DNA of 64,000 bases, taken from positions 1-64,000 of the forward strand of contig JBDXFZ010000126.1 of assembly GCA_039990395.1 (NCBI GenBank), read 5' to 3'. This stretch comes from CALINF01 sp039990395 (GTDB lineage: Bacteria > Pseudomonadota > Gammaproteobacteria > Pseudomonadales > Halieaceae). The translations under genes and the position numbers were made by a program. This document shows positions 42,916-52,079 of the stretch, piece by piece; position 1 is the first letter of the stretch, and each line of letters opens with the position of its first letter. Under the pieces are notes generated by a model. The model saw only the letters and a list, made by a program, of their open reading frames with translations. It was not told where the DNA came from and ran no database searches.

Positions 42916-42938
42916 CGATGGCTCATTTTTGGCCATCG
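42916..42938. repeat. Second inverted repeat in the pilA-pilB intergenic region
   Basis: CGATGGC (42916-42922), nine-base T-rich spacer, GCCATCG (42932-42938). It directly follows the GTGACA/TGTCAC palindrome with one base between. Function unknown; it could be a second protein site or an RNA hairpin. The remaining 434-base pilA-pilB gap (42701-43134) is AT-rich and shows no gene; a clear pilB promoter was not found. Confidence 0.45.
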
Positions 42939-43134
42939 CTCCTAGAATCCCACTCGATCAATAGTCCCTGTGGACCAAAATTAAGGCGCTCTGAAACAAA
43001 AAAAACTCCAATAATTGATAAGCTCGCAACAAGACAGTCTATTTTGTATCGCTCAGGCTAGATATACTTGCTAAATTCAAAAAAACTCAAAGGCCGCGAG
43101 AAGCCGCCCTACAACTTCAGGCGATGGTTGCATA

Positions 43135-44859
43135 GTGAACGATAGAGCAAATATAAGCCTCAGCGGATTGGCGGGTAGGATCGTAACGGAAGGTTTGCTG
43201 AGCAGTGAACAAGCGCTATCCGCGCAGCAAGAATCACGGGGCGAAAATATGCCCTTCGTTCAATATCTCGTCGAAAAACTCAATATCAATGGCACCATCA
43301 TAGCGGAGATCTCTGCACAAGAATTTGGCGTACCGCTATTCAACATTGACTCGTATACTCTGTCCAACATGCCAGACGGTCTAGTCGAACCAGAGCTCGT
43401 CGTCAAACACCACGCCATCCCAATCTACCGACGAGGTAACCGACTATTCATCGCGGTATCAGACCCAACTAATCTGAGCGCCCTTGACGAGATCAAATTC
43501 CATACGGGTATTAACACCGATGCCATCTTGGTAGAGGAGTCAGCCCTAAATCGTGTCATTACAAAATGGCTTGAGTCGCAGGATGGTCTTGAAGATGGCC
43601 TAGGCGACCTTGAGTCAGGCGACCTGGATGATATTGATGTTAGCGCTGTTGACCAGGAGGGTGGGGAGGCTGATGAAGATTCCAGTGCAGTAGATGAAAC
43701 ACCGATCGTCCGGTTCGTGAACAAAGTACTCATCGACGCCATCAAACAAGGCGCCTCTGATATACATTTTGAACCCTATGAGAAAGACTACCGAGTCAGA
43801 TATCGCACTGATGGTGTATTACGTGAAGTGGTTAGGCCACCCAAAAACCTTGCACCTCGGTTGGCTGCGCGCCTAAAGGTTATGTCCCAAATGGACATTT
43901 CGGAGCGACGGATACCACAAGATGGTCGCATTCAGATGAAACTGAGTCGCAATCGGGCAATCGACTTTCGTGTAAACACACTGCCCACGCTTTTTGGTGA
44001 AAAGATTGTTCTCCGTATCTTGGACCCGTCGAGTGCCCAAATGGGCATCGAAGCTCTAGGCTATGAAGATGATCAGAAAGACATCTATCTCAAAGCATTG
44101 AGCAAACCCCAAGGTATGATTCTGGTTACCGGTCCGACTGGTTCCGGTAAGACGGTTTCTCTTTACACGGGATTGAACATCCTGAACAAGCCTGAGGTTA
44201 ATATTTCAACCGCAGAAGACCCCGTTGAAATTAATATGGCGGGAATTAATCAGGTTCATGTAAATCCCAAGGTAGGGCTAAACTTCGCTGAGGCGCTAAG
44301 GTCATTTCTTCGCCAAGATCCAGACGTCATTATGGTCGGTGAGATCCGCGACTTGGAGACGGCTGAGATTGCTATCAAGGCGGCGCAAACCGGCCACCTG
44401 GTGCTTTCAACGCTCCACACTAACAGCGCTGCAGAAACAGTAACGCGCCTGCTAAACATGGGGGTGCCGGCATTCAACGTGGCCAGTTCGGTTGATCTGA
44501 TCATAGCCCAGCGACTTGCAAGGCGTCTGTGCAAGGAATGTGCGATACCTGCAGACGATATTCCGTTGGAAACGCTGCATCAGGAGGGTTTTACGGATGA
44601 GTTGCTTAAGAACGCCACAATAATGAAAGCCGTGGGTTGTAATGCGTGTAAAGACGGCTATAAGGGCCGAGTTGGAATTTATGAAGTAGTTCGCATTACT
44701 CCAGAGCTTGCGCGTATTATCATGGAAGAAGGCAACTCACTAGAGATTGACAAACAAGCTAGAATCGAAGGGTTCCACGATCTCAGGACAGCGGCGCTAG
44801 TAAAGGCGGCCAATGGGCTTGTTAGCCTCGAGGAAGTCAATAGAGTGACAACTGACTAA
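43135..44859 (+). CDS. pilB: Type IV pilus assembly ATPase
   Basis: A 574-residue hexameric extension ATPase. An N-terminal MshEN-like/N1 domain (residues about 1-150) can bind cyclic di-GMP in some homologues. An acidic linker (GDLDDIDVSAVDQEGGEADED) precedes the ATPase core with Walker A GPTGSGKT, Asp box STAEDPVEI, RQDPDVIMVGEIRD, His box STLHTN, and a four-cysteine zinc module (CKEC, CNAC). GTG start; the binding site is weak. First of the pilB-pilC-pilD-coaE operon, paralogous to GspE. Confidence 0.97.
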   Translation: MNDRANISLSGLAGRIVTEGLLSSEQALSAQQESRGENMPFVQYLVEKLNINGTIIAEISAQEFGVPLFNIDSYTLSNMPDGLVEPELVVKHHAIPIYRRGNRLFIAVSDPTNLSALDEIKFHTGINTDAILVEESALNRVITKWLESQDGLEDGLGDLESGDLDDIDVSAVDQEGGEADEDSSAVDETPIVRFVNKVLIDAIKQGASDIHFEPYEKDYRVRYRTDGVLREVVRPPKNLAPRLAARLKVMSQMDISERRIPQDGRIQMKLSRNRAIDFRVNTLPTLFGEKIVLRILDPSSAQMGIEALGYEDDQKDIYLKALSKPQGMILVTGPTGSGKTVSLYTGLNILNKPEVNISTAEDPVEINMAGINQVHVNPKVGLNFAEALRSFLRQDPDVIMVGEIRDLETAEIAIKAAQTGHLVLSTLHTNSAAETVTRLLNMGVPAFNVASSVDLIIAQRLARRLCKECAIPADDIPLETLHQEGFTDELLKNATIMKAVGCNACKDGYKGRVGIYEVVRITPELARIIMEEGNSLEIDKQARIEGFHDLRTAALVKAANGLVSLEEVNRVTTD

Positions 44860-44899
44860 AACATCTTAGGTCGCTAGTTTCGAAGGGACGGAATTTGGT

Positions 44900-46120
44900 A
44901 TGGCTACAAGTGCAGTAGGAGGAGACATTTTCACCTGGGTTGGTATTGACAAGAACGGTCGCCAATCCAAAGGGGAAATCACCGCCAACAGTCAGGCGTT
45001 GGCAAGAGCACAGTTACGACGCCAAGGTGTAAAGCCCAAATCAGTTAAGAAAAAGGCCAAGCCCCTGTTCGGCGGTGGCGGCAAGCCGATCAAACCAGCA
45101 GACATTGCAATCTTTACCCGCCAACTCGCTACAATGCTTAAGGCTGGTGTGCCTCTCGTTCAGGGTTTTGATATTGTGTCAGAGGGACTCGAAAAGCCAA
45201 AAATGCAAGAGCTGGTTAACAGCATCAAGCAAGATGTAGCCTCTGGGGGGGGGCTTGCGACTTCGATGGCTAAGCATCCCAGACACTTCGACGACCTATA
45301 CTGCAGCCTGGTCGGATCTGGAGAAGCATCTGGCACGCTGGAAACCATGCTGGACAGAGTGGCCACCTATAAGGAAAAAACAGAGCAACTCAAAGCCAAA
45401 ATACGTAAGGCGATGACGTATCCCATTGCGGTGATAGTCGTTGCACTTGTCGTATCCGCAATTTTGCTTATTAAAGTAGTACCCCAGTTCGCCGAGACAT
45501 TTAGAAGTTTCGGGTCTGACCTTCCCGCCTTTACGCTGTTCGTGTTGGGTATCTCAGAATTTATGCAAGCATGGTGGTACATAATCGCCATTGGGATTGC
45601 GGCGGCTATATTTCTTTTTCGAGAGGCCAAGCTTAGAAATGTTAAATTCTCTGAAATGCTCGATAGATTGGCGCTGAAGGCGCCGATCGTCGGCGGCATC
45701 GTTCACGACGCTGTTGTGGCGCGCTTTTCAAGAACACTTGCTACGACCTTTGCCGCAGGCGTTCCATTAGTAGATGCTCTAGAATCCACCGCAGGTGCAG
45801 CCGGTAACTCTGTCTACTCAAAAGCGATTCTTCAGATTAGGGATGACGTCACAACCGGCACCACCCTCTATCAAGCGGTTAAATCCACAGGCCTCTTCCC
45901 CAATATGCTCCTACAAATGATTTCAATAGGCGAAGAGTCAGGCGCTCTGGACGAGATGCTCGACAACGTCGCCAACCATTATGAGGAAGCTGTAGACAAT
46001 GCCGTCGACAGCCTCAGCTCACTGATGGAACCCATGATTATGTCAATCCTCGGTGTGCTGGTTGGCGGACTTATGATCGCCATGTACCTACCTATCTTCA
46101 TGCTCGGGTCGGTGATCTAA
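44900..46120 (+). CDS. pilC: Type IV pilus inner-membrane platform protein
   Basis: A 406-residue GspF-family protein with two repeats (TMLKAGVPLVQGFDIV and TFAAGVPLVDALEST) and three membrane helices (near 175-195, 222-245 and 380-402). Typical PilC opening FTWVGIDKNGRQSKGEI. It anchors PilB and PilT at the base of the pilus. It lies 40 bases after pilB. Confidence 0.97.
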   Translation: MATSAVGGDIFTWVGIDKNGRQSKGEITANSQALARAQLRRQGVKPKSVKKKAKPLFGGGGKPIKPADIAIFTRQLATMLKAGVPLVQGFDIVSEGLEKPKMQELVNSIKQDVASGGGLATSMAKHPRHFDDLYCSLVGSGEASGTLETMLDRVATYKEKTEQLKAKIRKAMTYPIAVIVVALVVSAILLIKVVPQFAETFRSFGSDLPAFTLFVLGISEFMQAWWYIIAIGIAAAIFLFREAKLRNVKFSEMLDRLALKAPIVGGIVHDAVVARFSRTLATTFAAGVPLVDALESTAGAAGNSVYSKAILQIRDDVTTGTTLYQAVKSTGLFPNMLLQMISIGEESGALDEMLDNVANHYEEAVDNAVDSLSSLMEPMIMSILGVLVGGLMIAMYLPIFMLGSVI

Positions 46121-46151
46121 TCAAAATAGCTCCAAACTTGCACATCCTCGT

Positions 46152-47027
46152 ATGATGCAGGAAGTATTCACTGAGCTGCCTTGGCTCCTCTATACCTGCC
46201 TACTCACACTTGGCTTGTTGGTGGGCAGTTTTTTAAACGTGGTGATCTATCGTCTGCCTCTGATGATGGAAACGCGATGGCGCAGTGATTGCTGTGAGTT
46301 GCTGGAAGTAGAGAAAGACAAACCTGGCGACCCCCTAACACTGGCCACTCCCAACTCGCACTGCCCACACTGCCAGTCGGCCATCAAGCCTTGGCACAAT
46401 ATTCCAGTGATCAGCTACCTACTACTGGGTGGTCGCTGTGCCAACTGCTCCGAGAAAATTTCTGTTCGCTACCCCATCATAGAGTTGATCACTGGCTTAC
46501 TCACACTAGCGCTGGGATTCATCTTTGCCCCTTCTCTCGCGCTAGTGGGTGCAATTTTGCTTACGTGGAGCCTGATCGCTCTGACGATGATCGATATCGA
46601 TCATCAGCTGCTGCCCGACGATATAACCCTTCCGTTGCTGTGGCTGGGTCTTGCACTCAATACAATGGGCGCTTTCGTGAGCCTGCAGGATGCGGTATTG
46701 GGTGCCATGTTCGGCTACCTGATACTCTGGAGTGTGTACTGGCTTTTCAAGCTAGTGACCGGAAAAGAAGGTATGGGGTATGGAGACTTCAAGTTGCTCG
46801 CGGCACTTGGCGCCTGGTTAGGCTGGCAAGCCCTTCCTCTGATCATCCTATTGTCCTCATTAGTAGGCGCGGTCGTAGGAATCGCATTGATGATCATCAA
46901 GCGACGTGGCAAAGAAATCCCTATACCCTTTGGCCCCTATCTCGCAGCCGCCGGGTGGATCAGCCTGCTGTGGGGTGAGAAAATTCTAGCCGCGTATCTG
47001 GGCACCACGGGAACCATCTCTCCATGA
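46152..47027 (+). CDS. pilD: Prepilin peptidase / N-methyltransferase
   Basis: A 291-residue (or 290, second ATG) polytopic aspartic protease. The cytoplasmic loop has the four-cysteine zinc site (CPHCQSAIKP, GGRCANC). The catalytic Asp pair lies in MIDIDHQLLPDD and GYGDFKLLAALGAWLG. The methylase-related motif GSFLNVVIYRLP is near the N-terminus. It should process PilA and the GspG-K pseudopilins from the distant gsp operon. Its end overlaps coaE by four bases. Confidence 0.97.
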   Translation: MMQEVFTELPWLLYTCLLTLGLLVGSFLNVVIYRLPLMMETRWRSDCCELLEVEKDKPGDPLTLATPNSHCPHCQSAIKPWHNIPVISYLLLGGRCANCSEKISVRYPIIELITGLLTLALGFIFAPSLALVGAILLTWSLIALTMIDIDHQLLPDDITLPLLWLGLALNTMGAFVSLQDAVLGAMFGYLILWSVYWLFKLVTGKEGMGYGDFKLLAALGAWLGWQALPLIILLSSLVGAVVGIALMIIKRRGKEIPIPFGPYLAAAGWISLLWGEKILAAYLGTTGTISP

Positions 47028-47632
47028 ACCTTGTGATTGGTATGACCGGCGGCATTGGTAGCGGTAAGTCTGCCGTCACTTCTCGCTTTGAAGCTATTGG
47101 CATTACGGTAGTCGACGCAGACTTAGCCTCACGGGTGGTTGTTGAGCCCGGCAAGCCCGCATTAGAGGCAATACGGGATCACTTTGGCGCAGACGTTATC
47201 ACGCAAACAGGTGTGCTTGATCGCGCGAAATTACGCTCACTCGTGTTTGCCAATCCTGAGGAGCGCGTCTGGCTGGAAGAATTGACACACCCGTTGATCG
47301 GCCAGGAAATCACCGACCAACTTGCCGCTTCGACATCGCCCTATACCATTCTCAGCTCACCACTGCTGCTTGAAACACAGCAGAAACAGCGAGCAGATAC
47401 TATCGTTGTGGTGGATGTGCCGGAGGAAGTACAACTGGAGCGCACCATTGCTCGCGACAATAACGATGCGGATCAGGTTAAACGCATAATGGCAGCGCAG
47501 ATGTCGCGAAAAGACAGACTGGCACTCGCTGATATCGTCATTGACAACAACAAGCCATTGGCTGAGCTGGACTCAGTCGTCGCTGACCTGCATCGAGAAT
47601 TTCTAGAGCAAGCTGAGCGCCAAAAGCAATAG
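47024..47632 (+). CDS. coaE: Dephospho-CoA kinase
   Basis: A 202-residue enzyme for the last step of coenzyme A synthesis. The P-loop GMTGGIGSGKSAV opens the protein, followed by the VVDADLASRVVVEPG and EELTHPLI segments and RIMAAQMSRKDRLALADIVIDN. The ATGA overlap with pilD and the pilB-C-D-coaE order are standard in gammaproteobacteria. It converges on mutT. Confidence 0.97.
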   Translation: MNLVIGMTGGIGSGKSAVTSRFEAIGITVVDADLASRVVVEPGKPALEAIRDHFGADVITQTGVLDRAKLRSLVFANPEERVWLEELTHPLIGQEITDQLAASTSPYTILSSPLLLETQQKQRADTIVVVDVPEEVQLERTIARDNNDADQVKRIMAAQMSRKDRLALADIVIDNNKPLAELDSVVADLHREFLEQAERQKQ

Positions 47633-47667
47633 CGTATGATTATTGACGTGACCTTCGAAACAAGATG

Positions 47668-48066
47668 TTAACTGCCAAGTAACTCCTGCACAGCTTCAAC
47701 AATCGGCACATTCGCTGCCGGGAAATCAAACTGAGGTAGTTCACCTGCCGACACCCACTTCAGAGGTTGCCCTTCTCTGCCCTCAGGCTCGCCGGAAAAA
47801 CTCCGCACAACATGCACGTCCAATAGCACGTGCTTGTCACCATAGTCGTGCCGAACTTCCAGCAGCGGTGCAAGCGACCCGATATCAATACCTAACTCTT
47901 CATGTAACTCACGAGCCATGGCGGTTTGGATTGTCTCTTGGGCTTCAACCTTCCCACCCGGAAACTCCCAAAGCCCACCCTGATGGGCTTCGTTGTTACG
48001 CCGAGCGATCAAGATACGATTGTCTGCATCAATGATAACGCCAACAGCAACGTGAATAAGGCTCAT
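47668..48066 (-). CDS. mutT: 8-oxo-dGTP diphosphatase-like Nudix hydrolase
   Basis: A 132-residue Nudix protein. The Nudix box (GGKVEAQETIQTAMARELHEELG, about residues 37-59) has all conserved Glu and Arg positions. MutT hydrolyses oxidised guanine nucleotides to prevent mutation. ATG immediately follows the argJ stop. The short single-domain length matches MutT. In Pseudomonas the order secA-argJ-mutT is similar. Confidence 0.92.
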   Translation of the reverse strand: MSLIHVAVGVIIDADNRILIARRNNEAHQGGLWEFPGGKVEAQETIQTAMARELHEELGIDIGSLAPLLEVRHDYGDKHVLLDVHVVRSFSGEPEGREGQPLKWVSAGELPQFDFPAANVPIVEAVQELLGS

Positions 48067-49293
48067 TCAGGTGCGGTATTCAGCGTTGATACGCACATAG
48101 TCGTAGGAAAAATCAGTGGTCCACACAGACGCGCGTGCGTCCCCACGATGCAACTCAACGCGAACAATGATTTCTTCGGGCGCCATCGCTGCCACGCCTT
48201 GCTCCTCGGTATACGACAGCGCGCGGCAACCCTCCTCTGCGATCAATACATCGTTGAGATAGACACCCACCTTGTTTACATCAAGGTTTTCCACACCAGC
48301 CCGCCCAATGGCCGCCAATAACCGCCCCCAGTTGGGGTCACTGGCGAACAATGCGGTTTTAACCAGCGGCGAGTGAGCAATAGTGAATGCAACGTCGAGG
48401 CATTCCTGCTCCGAGTTCCCACCGTTTACTTGCACAGTCACAAACTTGCTGGCGCCTTCGCCGTCGCGCACCAGCCCTTGAGCCAATGACAGGCAAACTT
48501 GCTCCACCGCCCTGTGCAAGGCATCGTACAAGCTCGAGCTTTCGTCAACAATGCGTTCGTTGCCCGCGGCCCCCGTCGCCAACAGTACACAGGCGTCGTT
48601 GGTAGAGGTATCACCGTCAATGCTAATCCGGTTGAACGACTGCTCTACCGAAGCGCTGAGAATTTCTTGTAGCAGGGCCGGCTCAATAGCCACGTCCGTT
48701 GCCAGGTAGGCCAGCATCGTTGCCATATTGGGGCGAATCATACCCGCGCCCTTGGCAATACCTGTTACTACAAACTCACGCCCTTCACAGTTAAACCGAA
48801 CCGACTCGGCTTTGGGGCGAGTATCTGTGGTCAGAATTCCTTCGGCCGCATCGGCCCAACCCGCCTCATTAAGCTCTGCAAGCGCTTGAGGGATTGCATC
48901 AACAATCGTGTCTACAGGAAGCGGTTCACCGATTACCCCGGTAGAAAAAGGCAGGACCGAAGAAGCTTGAGTTCCCGCGAGATCTGCGACAGCCGAGCAA
49001 CAGGCCACGGCATCTTGCAAGCCAGGCTCACCCGTACCGGCATTGGCGTTGCCCGTGTTGATCAACAGATACCGGGGCTGTGAATTGGATTTTTCCAGAT
49101 TTTCCTTGGCGATGGTCACGGGCGCTGCGCAGAATGCATTGCGGGTAAATACGGCGGCGCATTGGGTGCCAGCTGCCGCTTCGATCAGGACCAGGTCTTT
49201 GCGATCGGGCTTCTTGATGCCTGCGCAGACGGTACCCAGGCGGATACCCGCAACGCGATGCAGTTCAGGCAAATCCCCACTACCTACCGCCAT
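48067..49293 (-). CDS. argJ: Bifunctional ornithine acetyltransferase / N-acetylglutamate synthase
   Basis: A 408-residue enzyme of cyclic arginine synthesis. The precursor self-cleaves before Thr in the motif MIRPNMATMLAYLATD (A/T junction), giving alpha and beta subunits. Other motifs are TRNAFCAAPV, LLINTGNANAGTG and DGDTSTNDACVLLATG, with DPNWGRLLAAIGRAG near the end. It lies three bases downstream of secA. Confidence 0.97.
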   Translation of the reverse strand: MAVGSGDLPELHRVAGIRLGTVCAGIKKPDRKDLVLIEAAAGTQCAAVFTRNAFCAAPVTIAKENLEKSNSQPRYLLINTGNANAGTGEPGLQDAVACCSAVADLAGTQASSVLPFSTGVIGEPLPVDTIVDAIPQALAELNEAGWADAAEGILTTDTRPKAESVRFNCEGREFVVTGIAKGAGMIRPNMATMLAYLATDVAIEPALLQEILSASVEQSFNRISIDGDTSTNDACVLLATGAAGNERIVDESSSLYDALHRAVEQVCLSLAQGLVRDGEGASKFVTVQVNGGNSEQECLDVAFTIAHSPLVKTALFASDPNWGRLLAAIGRAGVENLDVNKVGVYLNDVLIAEEGCRALSYTEEQGVAAMAPEEIIVRVELHRGDARASVWTTDFSYDYVRINAEYRT

Positions 49294-49296
49294 GAT

Positions 49297-52005
49297 CTAT
49301 TGCAGTGCTCCATGGCACTGCTTATATTTTTTACCGCTGCCGCAGGGGCAAGGGTCATTGCGCCCGACCTTGGGTTCAGATCGCTTGATCGGTTGCGGCG
49401 CAGCTGTGGGCTGTGGCTCTGAATCTTCAGAAGGCGGTAAGCCCGATGCCGACGCGTGCTGGAAGGCTAACTTTTCACGCTCGGCCTCCTCGCGTCGTGC
49501 CTGCTCGATAAGGGCTGCCTCATCCTGTCGCTGTATCTGCACATGGCTGAGAAACTTGATCACCTCGTACTTGAGGTTGTTAAGAAGCTCCTCAAAAAGC
49601 GCAAACGATTCGCGCTTATACTCCTGCTTGGGGTTCTTTTGGGCATAGGCGCGAAGATGAATACCCTGACGCAGATGATCCATCGTAGACAAATGCTCCT
49701 TCCACAATGTATCGAGAACCTGCAGCATGATCTGCTTCTCGATCTTGCGCATGTCAGGGCCTACCTGCTCCGCCTTGGCGTCATAAGCAGTCTGTATCTC
49801 GCCACACAAACGCTCACGCAATGCTTCTTCGTAAAGGTTGTCGTCCTTGTCCAGCCATTCCTGAATAGGCAACGTGGTGGCGAATTCGGCTTCAAGCTGT
49901 CGCTCGAGGCCAGGCACATCCCACTGCTCCTCTACACTCATAGGCGGTATAAAGCTGCTGGTCGCCTCATTCACCACGTCTTCACGAATCGCAGATATTG
50001 TCTCGGAGATATCTGACTCTGTCAGAAGGTCGTTACGCTGCTGATAGATGATCTGACGTTGGTCGTTGGCCACATCATCGTATTCAAGGAGCTGTTTACG
50101 AATGTCGAAGTTCCGACCTTCAACTTTGCGCTGCGCTTTTTCGATGGCATTGGTCACCATGCGGTGTTCGATTGCCTCGCCCTTTTCCATACCCAGGGCC
50201 TGCATAAACCCCTTTACCCTGTCTGACGCGAATATTCGCATCAGGTTATCTTCTAGAGAGAGATAAAAGCGTGAGGCACCGGGGTCACCCTGACGACCCG
50301 CGCGCCCGCGCAACTGATTATCGATGCGCCGCGACTCGTGTCGTTCTGTACCCAGGATATGCAGGCCTCCGGCCGTTAGAACTCGCGCGTGCCTCTCTTC
50401 CCAGGCATTCGTTAACTCTGTCTTCTTCTCCTCATTCACGTCGCCAACTTGAGCCAGCTCTGCTTCCAGGTTGCCACCCAATACAATGTCGGTACCTCGG
50501 CCTGCCATATTCGTTGCGATCGTCACAACACCCGGCCGACCGGCCTGGGCAATAATCTCAGCCTCCTGCTCGTGGTACTTTGCATTGAGCACTTTGTGCT
50601 CAATCTTCGCTTCACGAAATCGCTGGGACATCACTTCCGATGTCTCCACCGATGCGGTACCCACCAGCACGGGAGCGCCGCTTTCCATACATTCCTGCAC
50701 GTCTGCAACGATGGCATCAAACTTTTCTTCACTCGTGAGGTAGACGAGATCGTTCATGTCATCTCGCGCCTGAGGCTTATTGGTTGGAATCACCAGTACT
50801 TCCAGTCCATAGATCTGCCTGAACTCAAATGCCTCTGTGTCGGCAGTACCTGTCATTCCCGCCAACTTGTCATACAAACGGAAGTAGTTCTGGAATGTGG
50901 TAGACGCGAGAGTTTGGCTCTCGCTTTGGATTGACACACCTTCCTTTGCTTCAATCGCTTGATGCAAGCCTTCCGACAGCCGTCTTCCGGCCATAGTTCG
51001 GCCTGTATGCTCATCAATCAGCACAACCTGACCATCTTGCACGATATATTCAACGTCGCGTTGAAACAGCGCATGAGCCCGCATAGCGGAATAAACGTGA
51101 TGCAGCAAACTCAGATTGGTCGCTGCGTAGAGGCTATCGCCCTCCTCCAGCAGTTTTTCCTGAACCAGCAAACCTTCAATGAAGATATGCCCATCCTCGG
51201 TGAGCTCTACCTGTCGCTGCTTCTCATCAACCGTGAAGTGGCCTTCCTGCCCTTCCAGCTCAGGCTTCAGAGCGGGGATCAGCTTATTGATGCGCTTGTA
51301 TAGCTCGGAGCTGTCTTCTGATGCTCCGGAAATGATCAGCGGGGTGCGCGCCTCATCGATAAGGATAGAGTCGACTTCATCCACTATCGCAAAGCTCAAA
51401 TCGCCCTGCATCCGGTCTTCCAGGCTGAAAGCCATGTTGTCACGCAGGTAATCGAAGCCAAACTCATTGTTTGTGCCATAAATAATGTCGGCACTATAGG
51501 CTTCGCGTTTTTGTTCCTGTGCCTGCCCAGAACGCACTACGCCTACGGATATCCCCAAGAATCGGTATAAAGGCCCCATCCACTGTGCATCGCGATTTGC
51601 CAGGTAATCATTCACCGTGATGAGATGAACGCTGTTACCCGTTAGAGCATTCAAATAGGCCGGCAAAGTTGCCACCAAGGTTTTACCTTCACCCGTGCGC
51701 ATTTCGGCTATCTTGCCTTCAAACAATGCCATGCCACCGATCATCTGGACGTCAAAGTGACGCATACCCATTACACGCACGCCCGCCTCTCGCACTACCG
51801 CGAAGGCCTCGGGGAGCAAGGCGTCCAGTTTCTGGCCATCCGCGAGTCGCTGCTTAAACTCCGCAGTCTTAGCTGCAAGTTGCTCATCATTGAGCGCCTG
51901 CATAGCTTCTTCAAAAGCATTGATCTGCTTAACGACCTTGCCCATGCGCTTCAGCTCCCGATCATTACGGGTGCCGAACACTTTCTTCAATACGTTAGTT
52001 ACCAT
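49297..52005 (-). CDS. secA: Preprotein translocase ATPase
   Basis: A 902-residue SecA. Walker A is MRTGEGKTLVATLPAYLNAL, the DEAD-like box is DEVDSILIDEARTPLIISG, and TNMAGRGTDIVLGGN and GRAGRQGDPGASRFYLSLEDNLMRIF lie in the second nucleotide domain. The C-terminal zinc motif CPCGSGKKYKQCHG binds SecB and lipids. Length is normal. It drives Sec-dependent export. It lies 74 bases after an M23 peptidase gene, in the position downstream of lpxC usual for gammaproteobacteria. Confidence 0.98.
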   Translation of the reverse strand: MVTNVLKKVFGTRNDRELKRMGKVVKQINAFEEAMQALNDEQLAAKTAEFKQRLADGQKLDALLPEAFAVVREAGVRVMGMRHFDVQMIGGMALFEGKIAEMRTGEGKTLVATLPAYLNALTGNSVHLITVNDYLANRDAQWMGPLYRFLGISVGVVRSGQAQEQKREAYSADIIYGTNNEFGFDYLRDNMAFSLEDRMQGDLSFAIVDEVDSILIDEARTPLIISGASEDSSELYKRINKLIPALKPELEGQEGHFTVDEKQRQVELTEDGHIFIEGLLVQEKLLEEGDSLYAATNLSLLHHVYSAMRAHALFQRDVEYIVQDGQVVLIDEHTGRTMAGRRLSEGLHQAIEAKEGVSIQSESQTLASTTFQNYFRLYDKLAGMTGTADTEAFEFRQIYGLEVLVIPTNKPQARDDMNDLVYLTSEEKFDAIVADVQECMESGAPVLVGTASVETSEVMSQRFREAKIEHKVLNAKYHEQEAEIIAQAGRPGVVTIATNMAGRGTDIVLGGNLEAELAQVGDVNEEKKTELTNAWEERHARVLTAGGLHILGTERHESRRIDNQLRGRAGRQGDPGASRFYLSLEDNLMRIFASDRVKGFMQALGMEKGEAIEHRMVTNAIEKAQRKVEGRNFDIRKQLLEYDDVANDQRQIIYQQRNDLLTESDISETISAIREDVVNEATSSFIPPMSVEEQWDVPGLERQLEAEFATTLPIQEWLDKDDNLYEEALRERLCGEIQTAYDAKAEQVGPDMRKIEKQIMLQVLDTLWKEHLSTMDHLRQGIHLRAYAQKNPKQEYKRESFALFEELLNNLKYEVIKFLSHVQIQRQDEAALIEQARREEAEREKLAFQHASASGLPPSEDSEPQPTAAPQPIKRSEPKVGRNDPCPCGSGKKYKQCHGALQ

Positions 52006-52079
52006 TGTGATTACTTACCTGAAAAATACGCGAACGCCCGACACCTGCCGGGCAAACCAGATCGGAACAGGGTTTTGGA

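Noticed and set aside
52033..52060. GCCCG / CGGGC hairpin between the M23 gene and secA
   Set aside because: Only a five-base stem with an eight-base loop and no T-run directly after it; too weak to call a terminator.
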